Counted from the first letter of the stretch, positions 38,555 to 47,355 are shown. The stretch: 64,000 nt of DNA from Parvularcula marina (GCF_003399445.1 NZ_QUQO01000002.1:186001-250000); one strand, 5' to 3'. Numbers and translations are program-made. Notes: a model not told the origin generated them from the letters alone.

Positions 38555-39508
38555 TTACTTCTTGGGTTTCTCTTTCTTGTCGTGGTCCTCTGACCAGTCA
38601 GCCTCTGCCAAGTCGTCCTTGGCATCGGGGCGATAGGTGAAGAGCGTCATGTTGTCATAGGTGCTCGGCGTGAGGTCGATTGTGACCCCGCCATCGCCTT
38701 GGGCAACGGTCAGACGGCTATAGTCGATCGCACGGCGGTCACCGCCGAAGCTGGCGATCAGGCCATCAGCCGCAATCAGATATTCGGCCTCACCATCCAT
38801 CGACAGGATAATGTCCGTAATCGTCACATCACGATCCGATTCGGCGAGGTTGCCCGACGCACCGATCAGTTCTGAAGCCAGACTCCAGTCATTGGCTTCG
38901 GTCTGCTTATACTCGGCAACGCCCTTGATCGACTCTTCCGTCATCGAGAGAGTGACAAGCGGATCGCGGTCAAAGTCATAGGTGATGTTGAGACGGTCAA
39001 AATCGACAGCGGCTTTCTGCCCGCCTAGGCCGAAAAATCCGCCGGAGAGAAGGATGGCTTCTTCGACCTGGTCGTCAGCGCCGATCACGAAGTCATCGAC
39101 ACGGGCAATCCGCTCGCCATTCACGCCAAAGACAGGCGCGCCAAGAATGTCGCGGGCGCTCATGTAATCGGCGGTCAGGTTGCTCAGAACCGAGAGAGCC
39201 TCGTTGGTTTCGGATTCGGCTTCCGCGAGTTCAGTCGGGTCTGCCACCGGCTCGTTAGTGTCAGGTTCCTTGACCTCAGCAACGGCCTGCGTTTCGACAT
39301 TGGTTTCTGTACGAACTTCCGTTTTTGCTTCCAGACTTTCTTCCTGAAGGTCTTCCGGCGTGTTCGGCGTGCTCATTTCCTCGATGGTTTCAGAGGCAGG
39401 CGGATTTTCCTCAATCGGCTGAGGATCGTCTTGCTGAAGTGAAGAAGCAGTCGCCACTGACAGTGCAAGTGCGACGGCAGACGCAGAAGAAAGCAACATT
39501 TTGGTCAT
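38555..39508 (-). CDS. Exported PRC-barrel domain protein
   Basis: A 317-residue secreted protein. A signal peptide (LLSSASAVALALSVATASS) is followed by an acidic Glu/Thr/Val low-complexity stretch to about residue 105 and two PRC-barrel-like domains: the first near LTADYMSARDILGAPVFGV with VDDFVIG, the second near SLASELIGASGNLAES with ITDIILSMDG. The C-terminus is acidic then lysine-rich. PRC barrels are general protein-binding or RNA-binding folds; in alphaproteobacteria exported ones are common and mostly uncharacterised. Function is not known. Confidence 0.78.
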   Translation of the reverse strand: MTKMLLSSASAVALALSVATASSLQQDDPQPIEENPPASETIEEMSTPNTPEDLQEESLEAKTEVRTETNVETQAVAEVKEPDTNEPVADPTELAEAESETNEALSVLSNLTADYMSARDILGAPVFGVNGERIARVDDFVIGADDQVEEAILLSGGFFGLGGQKAAVDFDRLNITYDFDRDPLVTLSMTEESIKGVAEYKQTEANDWSLASELIGASGNLAESDRDVTITDIILSMDGEAEYLIAADGLIASFGGDRRAIDYSRLTVAQGDGGVTIDLTPSTYDNMTLFTYRPDAKDDLAEADWSEDHDKKEKPKK

Positions 39509-39637
39509 GGGATACTCCTTGGGTTTTGCTGTTCACAATCTGGAAACGCCAAGGAGGACACGCCGTTCCGTATGCCCTGCACCTGTAGAGATGAAGGAGT
39601 CGTAAGGCGGGTTATGCAGGAAGGAGAGGCGGGCTTT

Positions 39638-41035
39638 TTAGCTCGCCTCGACCTGAAGGAATGCGGGGACGTGATCGCCGAAGCCGACGACCTGGCCGCC
39701 ATCATCATCCCTGTCACGGCGACCGCGTCCACCGCTGCTGCGGCGGCGCTCACCACGCTCACTCGACGAGGAGGAGGAAGAAGCGGCGCTTTTCTCGCCG
39801 CGGCGGCTTCTGGATTTGCCGCGATCCCCGCCGCGTGACGGGGCTTCGGCTTCGAGTTTCTCGAAGAAATCGCCCATATCGCGTTCTTCGATCTCTTCAA
39901 TCCCGGTCACGCGCAGGACAGCCGCATAGGCTTTGGAATCCTCCGGCGTCACCAGCATGACCGCGTGACCTTTACGTCCGGCGCGGCCCGTCCGGCCGAT
40001 GCGGTGGACATAGTCATCCGCATTCACGGGCACGGAGAAATTGAAGACATGGCTGACGTCAGGAATGTCGAGACCGCGAGCTGCCACGTCGGAAGCGACA
40101 AGTAGTTTCAGCTCGCCATCACGGAACGCCTGCAGCGTTTCCATGCGGAAGCTCTGCGGCAGGTCGCCATGGATGGGGCGGGCGTTGAAGCCATGTTTCT
40201 GAAGAGATTTGGCGATGACATCGACATTTTTCTTCCGGTTACAGAAGATGATGCCGTTTTTCAGCTCGTCGCCACATTCCTCGATCAATTGACGAAGTGC
40301 GGCACGCTTTGACTTTTCGTCGGAGCGCGGCACGCGAATGATCTGTTGTGTGATGGTGGTCGCTGTCGTTGCCGGTTTGGCGACTTCGACAAGCGCCGGG
40401 GCGGATAGGAACTGATCCGTCAGGCGCTGGATCTCGGGCGGCATGGTGGCCGAGAAGAAGAGGGTCTGGCGCGTGAATGGCGTGAGTTTGAAGATCCGCT
40501 CAATGTCCGGGATGAAGCCCATATCGAGCATGCGATCAGCTTCGTCGACGACCATGACCTCAAGACCTGTCAGCAGCAGTTTGCCGCGTTCATGGTGATC
40601 GAGCAGGCGGCCGGGCGTTGCGATCAGCACGTCGACACCGCGGGTCAGCTTCATGTCCTGATCGGCAAAGGAGACCCCGCCGATAAGGAGCGCCATGGAG
40701 AGCTTGTGATTCTTGCCGTATTTCTCGAACTGCTCCGCGACCTGCGCGGCGAGTTCGCGCGTCGGGGCGAGAATCAGCGAGCGCGGCATCCGGGCGCGGG
40801 CGCGGCCTTTTGACAGACGGTGGATAACCGGCAGCACGAAGGAAGCGGTCTTGCCCGTGCCAGTCTGGGCAATGCCCAACACGTCACGGCCTTTCAGCGC
40901 TTCGGGGATCGCCGCGGCCTGGATCGGCGTCGGGGAGGTATAGCCGGCATCCTTGACGGCGCTCAGCAACGACGGTTCGAGGCCGAGATCATCAAAAGTT
41001 ACGGGCGTTTCGTCTTTTCCCTGGTCGGTATCCAT
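39638..41035 (-). CDS. rhlE: DEAD-box ATP-dependent RNA helicase (RhlE type)
   Basis: RNA unwinding in ribosome assembly or RNA decay. All motifs are seen: Q motif GYTSPTPIQ, Walker A AQTGTGKT, PTRELAAQ, VVDEADRML, SAT in FFSATMP, and HRIGRTGRAGRKG. A C-terminal tail of about 80 residues is Arg/Ser/Gly-rich (SRSRRGEKS, a run of serines, RGRRDRDD) as in RhlE proteins that use a basic RNA-binding tail. ATG 41035 is taken as start (465 residues); the frame is open to 41167. The symbol is by family resemblance. Confidence 0.9.
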   Translation of the reverse strand: MDTDQGKDETPVTFDDLGLEPSLLSAVKDAGYTSPTPIQAAAIPEALKGRDVLGIAQTGTGKTASFVLPVIHRLSKGRARARMPRSLILAPTRELAAQVAEQFEKYGKNHKLSMALLIGGVSFADQDMKLTRGVDVLIATPGRLLDHHERGKLLLTGLEVMVVDEADRMLDMGFIPDIERIFKLTPFTRQTLFFSATMPPEIQRLTDQFLSAPALVEVAKPATTATTITQQIIRVPRSDEKSKRAALRQLIEECGDELKNGIIFCNRKKNVDVIAKSLQKHGFNARPIHGDLPQSFRMETLQAFRDGELKLLVASDVAARGLDIPDVSHVFNFSVPVNADDYVHRIGRTGRAGRKGHAVMLVTPEDSKAYAAVLRVTGIEEIEERDMGDFFEKLEAEAPSRGGDRGKSRSRRGEKSAASSSSSSSERGERRRSSGGRGRRDRDDDGGQVVGFGDHVPAFLQVEAS

Positions 41036-41265
41036 AATGCCTTTGGGCGCTGCTTTCGTTACGGGCGGTCGGTTGCAAAAAACGGACCTCTTCTCGGCAT
41101 ATGAGGCAAGAATGAGGCAAAGAGCGGTGACGGTTGCCGGACAACCACGCCGGAAAACAGCGTACACTCACTTCGCGTCTAGGCAGGTGCCCTTGATCTG
41201 TAAAGGCGAGGCCCTAGTTTCACGGGGCCGCTACGGCGAAACGTTGCGAAAAGGCAACGTTATGA

Positions 41266-42210
41266 GTGGATATCTCCAAGGAGGCCCCCCTGACTGATTT
41301 TATTGCGCCCCGCGGCCCCGTGCCCGGAGAGGTTCCCGCGACGGATCACGCCGTGGTCCGATCCGGCCTGACACTTCGCTACCGGATCTGGGGAGACCGC
41401 CAGAAGCCGATGGTCCTGCTCCAGCACGGCGGGCGCGACCATGCGCGAAGCTGGGACTTTGTCGTAGCTGGCCTCGTCGATGACTATTGCGTCGTCACGC
41501 CGGACCTGCGCGGCCATGGCGACAGCGAGCATGTTCCGGGCGGCGGCTATGATTCGCTCGACTACATGACCGATTTTGCGGCCATTCTAGAGGATCTTGA
41601 AGGGCAAGGTATGGCGCCGCCATTCCGGATCATCGGGCATTCGCTCGGCGGGAATATTGCCAGCCATTATGCAGCGGCCTTTCCTGAACGGGTCAAGCTC
41701 TTGGTCAATATTGAAGGCGTTGGCACGCCGCCCGCACTCTATCATCAGATGACGGAGCAGCCAGCCGGTCAGCGCTGGCGCGAGGCGGCGGAAAAGCGTC
41801 TTGCCGAATCTCGTCGGGAACTGCGGATTTTCAAGACGCCTGAGCTCGCCGTGCGCCGCATGAAACAGCTTCACGCCCGCGTCCCAGAAGAGATTGTCGA
41901 GCATGTCGCGCTTCATGCCATCCGGCAGCGAGAGGGCGGCTTTTCATGGAAATATGACGGCATGCTTGGATTTTCGCGCCATCGTCCTCAGTCTCCGGAA
42001 GAATATATCGATCTATACCGCTCTGTGAGCTGTCCGGTCCTGATCCTCTATGGCACGAACAGTTTCACGACGCCGCCGGATCAGGATGGGCGTGGTCAGG
42101 TCTTCGCGCAGCAAAAACTGATTACTTATGAAGGTGCCGGTCATTGGCTCCATCATGAGCGGCTGGACGATTTCATGCGTGATATTAGAGCGTTTCTGTC
42201 GGTCTCATGA
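41266..42210 (+). CDS. Alpha/beta hydrolase with uncertain start codon
   Basis: Serine hydrolase: oxyanion-loop HGG in LLQHGGRDHA, nucleophile elbow GHSLGGN (Ser about residue 126), and a C-terminal His in EGAGHWLHHE. Length is 314 residues from GTG 41266. However a strong AAGGAGG at 41278-41284 lies inside this reading and stands five bases before CTG 41290, followed by ACTGATTTT, which gives the natural N-terminus (M)TDFIAPRG. No ATG or GTG fits that site, so translation may begin at the rare CTG. Substrate is unknown. Its last bases overlap the convergent XRE gene by six. Confidence 0.8.
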   Translation: MDISKEAPLTDFIAPRGPVPGEVPATDHAVVRSGLTLRYRIWGDRQKPMVLLQHGGRDHARSWDFVVAGLVDDYCVVTPDLRGHGDSEHVPGGGYDSLDYMTDFAAILEDLEGQGMAPPFRIIGHSLGGNIASHYAAAFPERVKLLVNIEGVGTPPALYHQMTEQPAGQRWREAAEKRLAESRRELRIFKTPELAVRRMKQLHARVPEEIVEHVALHAIRQREGGFSWKYDGMLGFSRHRPQSPEEYIDLYRSVSCPVLILYGTNSFTTPPDQDGRGQVFAQQKLITYEGAGHWLHHERLDDFMRDIRAFLSVS

Positions 42211-42399
42211 CCCGGGCTTGAAAACAGCCTCCACGCTCAGCCCAAAGCTTTCCGCGATTTTGAAGGCGAGCATTAAGGAGGGGTCATGCTTACCGCGTTC
42301 AATCGCGTTGACGGCCTGGCGAGACACGCCAAGCCGTTCGCCGAATTCGGCCTGGCTCCAGCCTTTGCTGGTTCTCAGTTCTTTGACGCGGTTCTGCAA
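42205..42399 (-). CDS. Small XRE-family HTH regulator
   Basis: A 64-residue DNA-binding protein that is almost only a helix-turn-helix: KGWSQAEFGERLGVSRQAVNAIERG, then DPSLMLAFKIAESFGLSVEAVF. It matches the small Cro/CI-like (YozG-type) regulators often encoded next to a short membrane protein, as here, where the partner ends 6 bases upstream. Start is TTG at 42399 with GAGG five bases before. It may act on the repeat-bearing promoter at 43721-43766. Confidence 0.85.
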   Translation of the reverse strand: MQNRVKELRTSKGWSQAEFGERLGVSRQAVNAIERGKHDPSLMLAFKIAESFGLSVEAVFKPGS

Positions 42400-42405
42400 A
42401 AGACC

Positions 42406-42795
42406 TCAAACGTAACGTAGGCGAACGAATGGCAGGGAAATACCGGCCGTGCCAATCAGGGAAGGGAATACCCAGATCAGAGATATTTCCGGCAGGGACA
42501 CGGCGCCTTCGACAAAGCCATAGGTGAAGCAGGCGAGCCCGACAATGATGAGAGAGACGAGGCATGCTTCGGTGATGATCCTTTGCTGGACCTCATCAAT
42601 CCGGCGGACATACCGAATGATCACAAAGACCATAGCGATGGCAGGAAGGACCGGGATGAGGGAGAGCGCAATTCTGGCGCTCGCGCTCATATTCTCTGAG
42701 TCGATGAGATTGATGCCGACGACGCTCGCGACATAGACCACCATGACGATGGTCATGTGGAGTGTGTACTGTCTGATGGCTGTCTTCATCGTCAT
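42406..42795 (-). CDS. Four-helix membrane protein, partner of XRE regulator
   Basis: Not assigned a function. 129 residues with four hydrophobic stretches: MTIVMVVYVASVVGINLI, ALSLIPVLPAIAMVFVIIRY, ACLVSLIIVGLACFTYGFV and LIWVFPSLIGTAGISLPF. Proteins of this size next to a small YozG-like regulator are widespread. It overlaps the stop of the upstream hydrolase gene by four bases and precedes the regulator by six, so the three genes form one transcription unit. Confidence 0.78.
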   Translation of the reverse strand: MTMKTAIRQYTLHMTIVMVVYVASVVGINLIDSENMSASARIALSLIPVLPAIAMVFVIIRYVRRIDEVQQRIITEACLVSLIIVGLACFTYGFVEGAVSLPEISLIWVFPSLIGTAGISLPFVRLRYV

Positions 42796-43700
42796 TCTCC
42801 CTTGTCGTTTTTGTTGAGGAATTGCTCGAGTTCTTCACGGAAGACGGCTGGCTGGTCCAGCATGATGAAATGACGCGCATTCTCAACTATGCGCAACTCG
42901 ACCTGTTCGAGGAAAGTGTACTGCTCCTCATATCGCGCCAGCAGAAGATCCCGGGAAAATCCGGTCATGGGATCAAATGGAACGAGGACGGTGATGGAGG
43001 CATCGATACCGCTCAGTTGAGGTGTGTAATCTGTGCTCATCAGCTCAATGAAGGCCGCTTTGGCGGCGCTAATATCAGCACGCGTTACATCTTCCATGAT
43101 GCGCGACTGATCTTCTGGTTTCATGGCCTGTCTCGGCAGGCCTTGCCGGGCGAGATCAAGATAAGACTCGTCAGAAAGGGCAGCCATTTGCGTTGTGAGG
43201 ACGGCGCGACTGGCGTCAACCTGTTCAGGCGTAATCGAGGGCTGGAAGAGGCGGGGGAGGAACGGCACGGAATCAATGACCATGACAGCTGACATCCGGT
43301 CTGATTTTGCCGCAACCAGAAGCGCCGTTAGACCACCCATGGAATGGCCAACGATTGCGGCATCCGATATATCCTCATCATTCAGATAACGGACGATGTC
43401 TGCGGCAAGACTGTCAATAAAGGGTGTCAGGGGCGCAGGCGCGGGCACACCGTCAAAACCGGCTGGCGTGATCAGATGAGCCTCCACGTAGAGTTTCTCC
43501 TGTGCAGCGGCAAAAACATCAGGCGATGACGTCAGGCCCGGGATAAAGATCACGGCTCGGCCGTTACCAGTCACTTCAACGACAAAGCGGTCGCCGCCCA
43601 TTTCATCAGCCGCATGGGCAAAGCTGAGCGATAACAGCGCGGCAAGCGCCAGCATGCTCTTCTTCAGTAAGGACAAGGGGTCAGAGAGTGGCCGGGACAT
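42792..43700 (-). CDS. Exported alpha/beta hydrolase
   Basis: Secreted or periplasmic serine hydrolase of 302 residues. A signal peptide (KKSMLALAALLSLSFAHAA) is followed by an alpha/beta fold with oxyanion FIPGLTSS, nucleophile elbow GHSMGG and C-terminal ENARHFIMLDQP carrying the catalytic His. Start is ATG 43700 with GGAGG six bases upstream; the frame is open to 43925. It is the first gene of the cassette with the four-helix protein and the XRE regulator. Substrate is unknown. Confidence 0.85.
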   Translation of the reverse strand: MSRPLSDPLSLLKKSMLALAALLSLSFAHAADEMGGDRFVVEVTGNGRAVIFIPGLTSSPDVFAAAQEKLYVEAHLITPAGFDGVPAPAPLTPFIDSLAADIVRYLNDEDISDAAIVGHSMGGLTALLVAAKSDRMSAVMVIDSVPFLPRLFQPSITPEQVDASRAVLTTQMAALSDESYLDLARQGLPRQAMKPEDQSRIMEDVTRADISAAKAAFIELMSTDYTPQLSGIDASITVLVPFDPMTGFSRDLLLARYEEQYTFLEQVELRIVENARHFIMLDQPAVFREELEQFLNKNDKGE

Positions 43701-43720
43701 ACATACCTCCAAAGCGAGGA

Positions 43721-43766
43721 GTGTCAGGTAAACCTTACATGTTGACGTGTCAAGTAAACCTGACAC
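43721..43766 (-). promoter_or_regulatory. Repeat-bearing promoter of the hydrolase/XRE cassette
   Basis: Two 14-bp direct repeats, GTGTCAGGTAAACC (43721-43734) and GTGTCAAGTAAACC (43747-43760), start 26 bases apart and differ at one base. The outer halves also form an inverted repeat, GTGTCAGGT and ACCTGACAC (43758-43766). A minus-strand -35 TTGACA (43748-43753) lies inside, with a weak -10 TACCTG 17 bases on. The layout suggests an operator, possibly for the cassette's own regulator. Confidence 0.7.
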
Positions 43767-43902
43767 TCGGCGTTCGCATCCCTGCGATCGCCTCCTTCTT
43801 TCCCCATTTGCAGCACGTGCCCCCCGAACTACCCGAGGAGCTTGCCCGTAAAGGGGGGAGGGGATAGGTCGGTCGGCAAAATCTAGACAGTGGAGAAGCG
43901 CC

Positions 43903-44928
43903 ATGACCGAAACCCGCCAGATCACGCTTGAGGACTATCCCGCCGGGATGCCGGCGCCCGAGCATTTCGGTCATCGCACCGTTGATCTTCCCGATCCGCA
44001 GGATGGTGAGGTTCTCATCCGTGTACTGTGGATGTCGGTTGACCCCTATATGCGCGGCAGGATGCGGCCCAATGTGAAAAGCTATATCCCGCCCTTCCAG
44101 AAAGGCGAACCGCTAGATGGCGGGGCCGTCGGGCAGGTCATCAAATCCAAGGATCCGAAATTCGCCGAAGGCGATTTCGTCGTCGGCTTCGCGGGCGGTT
44201 GGCGGGACCATCATGTCGGTCCGGCCTCTGCCTATACCAAGGTCGATCCGAACCTTGCGCCACTGTCGGCCTATCTGGGTGTGCTCGGCATGCCGGGCCT
44301 GACCGCCTGGGTCGGGCTTTCTCAGATCATCAAACCCAAAGAGGGGGAGGTGCTCTATGTCTCCGGTGCGGCCGGGGCGGTCGGCTCGCTCGCCTGCCAG
44401 CTCGGCAAGCATTACGGCATGACGGTCATGGGCTCGGCGGGCTCGGCCGAAAAGGTTGAATGGCTGGAGAAGGAAGCCGGGGTCGACAAGGCCTTTAACT
44501 ATAAAGAGCATGATGTCGTCAGCCTGACCAAGGCGATCTCGGAAATCGCGCCCAAGGGCGTCGACGGCTATTTCGAGAATGTCGGCGGCATGCAGCTCGA
44601 AGCGATTCTCAACACGGTCGCCTTTGGCGGGCGCATGGCGTTTTGCGGCATGATCTCCGGCTATAATAATGACAAGCCGGAGCCCGGCCCGAGCAATCTT
44701 ATCAACATTGTCGGCCGGGGCGTGATGATTCAGGGCTTTATCGTTTCGAATTACATGAATCTGGTGCCGCAATTCGCTGCCGAAGTGGCGCCGCTGCTCG
44801 CCGCTGGGAAAGTGAAGTTCGAGGAAACCATCTATGAGGGTCTGGATAAAGCGCCGGACGCTTTCATCGGGCTCTTCCGTGGCGAGAATTTTGGCAAGGC
44901 CGTGGTTAAAATCGCAGAACCTGCTTGA
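43903..44928 (+). CDS. Medium-chain NADP-dependent reductase (PTGR/CurA type)
   Basis: Zinc-free medium-chain dehydrogenase/reductase reducing the double bond of alpha,beta-unsaturated carbonyl compounds with NADPH. N-terminal motifs are VDPYMRGRM and the nucleotide-binding VSGAAGAVGSLACQLGK; further on come YFENVGG and NIVGRGVMIQGF, typical of the leukotriene B4 dehydrogenase subgroup. Length 341 residues. ATG 43903 is taken as start. Its 5' end overlaps the open frame of the opposite hydrolase but not its real coding part. Confidence 0.88.
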   Translation: MTETRQITLEDYPAGMPAPEHFGHRTVDLPDPQDGEVLIRVLWMSVDPYMRGRMRPNVKSYIPPFQKGEPLDGGAVGQVIKSKDPKFAEGDFVVGFAGGWRDHHVGPASAYTKVDPNLAPLSAYLGVLGMPGLTAWVGLSQIIKPKEGEVLYVSGAAGAVGSLACQLGKHYGMTVMGSAGSAEKVEWLEKEAGVDKAFNYKEHDVVSLTKAISEIAPKGVDGYFENVGGMQLEAILNTVAFGGRMAFCGMISGYNNDKPEPGPSNLINIVGRGVMIQGFIVSNYMNLVPQFAAEVAPLLAAGKVKFEETIYEGLDKAPDAFIGLFRGENFGKAVVKIAEPA

Positions 44929-44982
44929 CGGGTCCGCGGACGATCTCTACCAACCGGGTCTCGCGCTGATTTCAGCGCGGAC

Positions 44983-45059
44983 GCGGGTGTAGCTCAGTTG
45001 GTTAGAGTGCCGGCCTGTCACGCCGGAGGTCGCGGGTTCGAGCCCCGTCACTCGCGCCA
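44983..45059 (+). tRNA. tRNA-Asp (GTC)
   Basis: Full cloverleaf: acceptor GCGGGTG with CACTCGC (one G-U pair), D arm with AGTTGGTTAGA, anticodon stem CCGGC/GCCGG with anticodon GTC at 45017-45019, T arm GCGGG-TTCGAGC-CCCGT, discriminator G and encoded CCA. The 77-nt length is normal. Confidence 0.97.
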
Positions 45060-45090
45060 TTTCATACTATGAAATGGCGCCCGCCTTTTT
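45054..45090 (+). terminator. Terminator built on the 3' end of tRNA-Asp
   Basis: GCGCCATTTCAT (45054-45065) pairs perfectly with ATGAAATGGCGC (45069-45080) over a 3-base loop, followed by CCGCCTTTTT. The left arm includes the last six bases of the tRNA, so the terminator overlaps the mature tRNA. Confidence 0.85.
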
Positions 45091-45694
45091 CTCTCAGTCT
45101 GAATGTTCATTGTGTTGTGTCTGGCACAGCGCCGATGATGTCTCGTTTGCCGCTGCTCTGAGGCAGTGAGCGCGTGCCGATCCGCGTCAGGTCAGTGCCT
45201 TCAAACGTCAGTACAAAGAGAGAATGCTCGATTTAAACTGCTCTCCGAGCTAAATGCGAAGGGGCGCTCCCGGTATCGTCTCAGTCAGGATGATAAATCC
45301 GGCCGCACCATCTTAGAGAACTGTCTGGATCTGCTGCTTTGGCGATGCGTGGGCAGCTGAGCGCCATCGTCTGTTCATTTTCACTCGAGTGTGAAACCTG
45401 ACGAAAACGATCTGGTCATAAGCAGTGATGATCGCAAAGAATCAGACGCCTTGCCGCACCTGCAAATCCGCTTGGTTCCGAGCTACTGTAGGGCCTTTCA
45501 GCCAGTAATCATAAGCGGTTTGCTGCCTAAGAGGGCTCTCTAGCGATCACCGGCCTACGGTATGTTAGCGCTATCCTTGCATTGACAAGACATGCGCCAG
45601 GGCCGATCCACCATCAGAAAATCACGATCTACGGGATGGCTCATGCTGGAACATGCTTCCGGCCACCTCCCGCCAGCCAGAAAAGGGATAATTC
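45091..45694 (+). other. Gene-poor stretch before prp operon
   Basis: About 600 bases with no credible gene, unusual in this dense window, and AT-richer to the eye than its surroundings. A 64-codon frame at 45166-45360 has no recognisable motif. The right end holds a LacI-type operator-like palindrome and a TTGACA at 45582-45587. The position directly after a tRNA gene would fit an old integration site, but no integrase, att repeat or other mobile-element trace is visible. Confidence 0.5.
45563..45576. promoter_or_regulatory. LacI-type operator-like palindrome upstream of prp operon
   Basis: TGTTAGCGCTATCC, centred on the AGCGCT core typical of LacI-family operators. It lies 5 bases upstream of a TTGACA and 120 bases upstream of prpD. 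The first 13 bases are identical to the site at 56682 upstream of the GH3 fusion gene. Confidence 0.55.
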
Positions 45695-47236
45695 ATGCAA
45701 ATTGTCGATGTCCGCGCCCATCCGTCAAAGGACCAGCTGCCGCGTGAAGACCAGCTCGCCTGGAAAATGGCTGAAGTCGCTGCCGATTCGGTAGAGGTGG
45801 ATGCCGAGACGACGGACATGATCATCAACCGGATCATCGACAATGCTTCCGTTGCCATCGCTTCCCTCAATCGCGGCCCGATCAAGACAGCGCGAGCGCA
45901 GGCGAAAGCCCATCACCGTCATGGCGGCGCAACCCTTTTCGGGATGCCGGCCGATTTCGGCGTGGCGGCCGAATGGGCCGCATGGGCGAACGGCACGGCC
46001 GTGCGCGAGCTTGATTTCCACGATACTTTTCTGGCTGCGGATTATTCCCACCCGGGCGATAACATCCCGCCCGTTCTCGCGGTCGCCCAGCAGATGGGCA
46101 AGAATGGCCGCGACGTCATTCGCGGTATCGCGACCGGTTATGAGATCCAGGTGAATCTCGTGAAAGCGATCTGCCTTCATGAGCACAAGATCGACCACAT
46201 CGCCCATATCGGCCCGTCGGCGTCCGCCGCCATCGGCACGCTGCTCGGCCTCGACCGCGAAGTCATCTATCAGTCGATCCAGCAAGGCCTTCACTGCACG
46301 GTCACGACCCGTCAGTCCCGTAAAGGGGAAATCAGTACATGGAAGGCTTTTGCGCCCGCCTATGCCGGTAAGACAGCCATTGAGGCCGTTGACCGCTGCA
46401 TGCGGGGCGAGGGCGCGCCGTCGCCGATTTATGAAGGCGAGGATTCAGTCCTTTCCTTTATCCTCAATGGCCGGACTGCCCGCGATCAGGGCAAGTCGCC
46501 TTATGAGCCGACCTATCACGTGCCGCTGCCCGCACCGGGTGAGGCCAAGCGTGCGATCCTTGAGACCTACACCAAAGAGCACTCCGCGGAGTATCAGTCA
46601 CAGGCGCTGATCGACCTTGCCTTCCGCATGGGCCGCGACATCGAGGCCAAAGGCGGATTTGATGCGGTCAAGTCGATCGTTCTGCACACGTCTCACCATA
46701 CGCATTACGTCATCGGGACGGGCGCTGGCGATCCACAGAAAATGGATCCCAAAGCCTCTCGCGAAACGCTCGATCACTCGATCATGTATATTTTCGCGGT
46801 CGCCCTGCAGGATGGCGAATGGCACCATGTCCGCTCCTATGCACCCGAGCGCGCCCAGCGTGAGGACACGGTCCGCCTGTGGCACAAAATTTCGACGACC
46901 GAAGATCCCGAATGGACGCGTCGCTATCACTCGCATGACCCGAACGAAAAAGCCTTCGGCGCACGCGTTGTTGTCACAATGGAAGACGGTACCGTCATCG
47001 AGGATGAGCTTGGTATCGCCAATGCGCACCCCTTCGGCGCGCGGCCATTTGGGCGGGACGAGTATATCGGTAAGTTCCTGACCCTGACGGACGGCATACT
47101 TGCCAAGGAGGAAAGCGATCGCTTCCTCGATCTCGTCCAGCGTCTGCCGGAGCTCGAGCATCTGGATCTTCTGACCCTCAACCCGGTCGCCCCGGACGGC
47201 TATCTCGAAGAGAACGGCCTGAAAGGGATTTTCTAA
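45695..47236 (+). CDS. prpD: 2-Methylcitrate dehydratase (MmgE/PrpD family)
   Basis: Dehydrates 2-methylcitrate to 2-methylaconitate in the methylcitrate cycle for propionyl-CoA. Family features: [42 protein letters not shown], the active-site region near [17 protein letters not shown], and [20 protein letters not shown]. The length of 513 residues is normal. The assignment to PrpD rather than another MmgE-like enzyme rests on being first in an operon with prpB and prpC. Ribosome-binding site AAAAGGGA precedes ATG 45695. Confidence 0.92.
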   Translation: MQIVDVRAHPSKDQLPREDQLAWKMAEVAADSVEVDAETTDMIINRIIDNASVAIASLNRGPIKTARAQAKAHHRHGGATLFGMPADFGVAAEWAAWANGTAVRELDFHDTFLAADYSHPGDNIPPVLAVAQQMGKNGRDVIRGIATGYEIQVNLVKAICLHEHKIDHIAHIGPSASAAIGTLLGLDREVIYQSIQQGLHCTVTTRQSRKGEISTWKAFAPAYAGKTAIEAVDRCMRGEGAPSPIYEGEDSVLSFILNGRTARDQGKSPYEPTYHVPLPAPGEAKRAILETYTKEHSAEYQSQALIDLAFRMGRDIEAKGGFDAVKSIVLHTSHHTHYVIGTGAGDPQKMDPKASRETLDHSIMYIFAVALQDGEWHHVRSYAPERAQREDTVRLWHKISTTEDPEWTRRYHSHDPNEKAFGARVVVTMEDGTVIEDELGIANAHPFGARPFGRDEYIGKFLTLTDGILAKEESDRFLDLVQRLPELEHLDLLTLNPVAPDGYLEENGLKGIF

Positions 47237-47238
47237 AT

Positions 47239-47355
47239 ATGGGCGTTGTCCTGATCGTCGTGGTCCTTGTTGTGGCCGCGAAGATCGGGATCGGCCTTTT
47301 CATCTATTCCCGCATGAAGGCGAAAAGAATGAAGGGCAGCACGCGCGACAAATGA
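47239..47355 (+). CDS. 38-residue membrane peptide inside the prp operon
   Basis: ATG 47239 begins 2 bases after the prpD stop and encodes a 38-residue peptide ending at TGA 47353-47355. It has one hydrophobic helix (GVVLIVVVLVVAAKIGIGLFIY) and a basic tail (SRMKAKRMKGSTRDK). The clean membrane-plus-basic layout and tight spacing between prpD and prpB suggest a real small protein. It is too short for most gene callers. A possible ribosome-binding site AAAGGGA lies about 10 bases upstream, inside prpD. Function is unknown. Confidence 0.6.
   Translation: MGVVLIVVVLVVAAKIGIGLFIYSRMKAKRMKGSTRDK

Noticed and set aside
39600-39660. GAGGCG...CGCCTC repeat at the end of the helicase gene as a terminator
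   Set aside because: Arms contain mismatches and no T run follows on the minus strand.
44962-44979. CGCGCTGA/TCAGCGCG repeat before tRNA-Asp as a terminator
   Set aside because: The loop is only two bases and no T run follows, so termination is doubtful; it may be chance in GC-rich DNA.
45166-45360. 64-codon frame after tRNA-Asp as a transposase or integrase remnant
   Set aside because: No catalytic or DNA-binding motif is visible and there is no ribosome-binding site; kept only as part of the gene-poor stretch.
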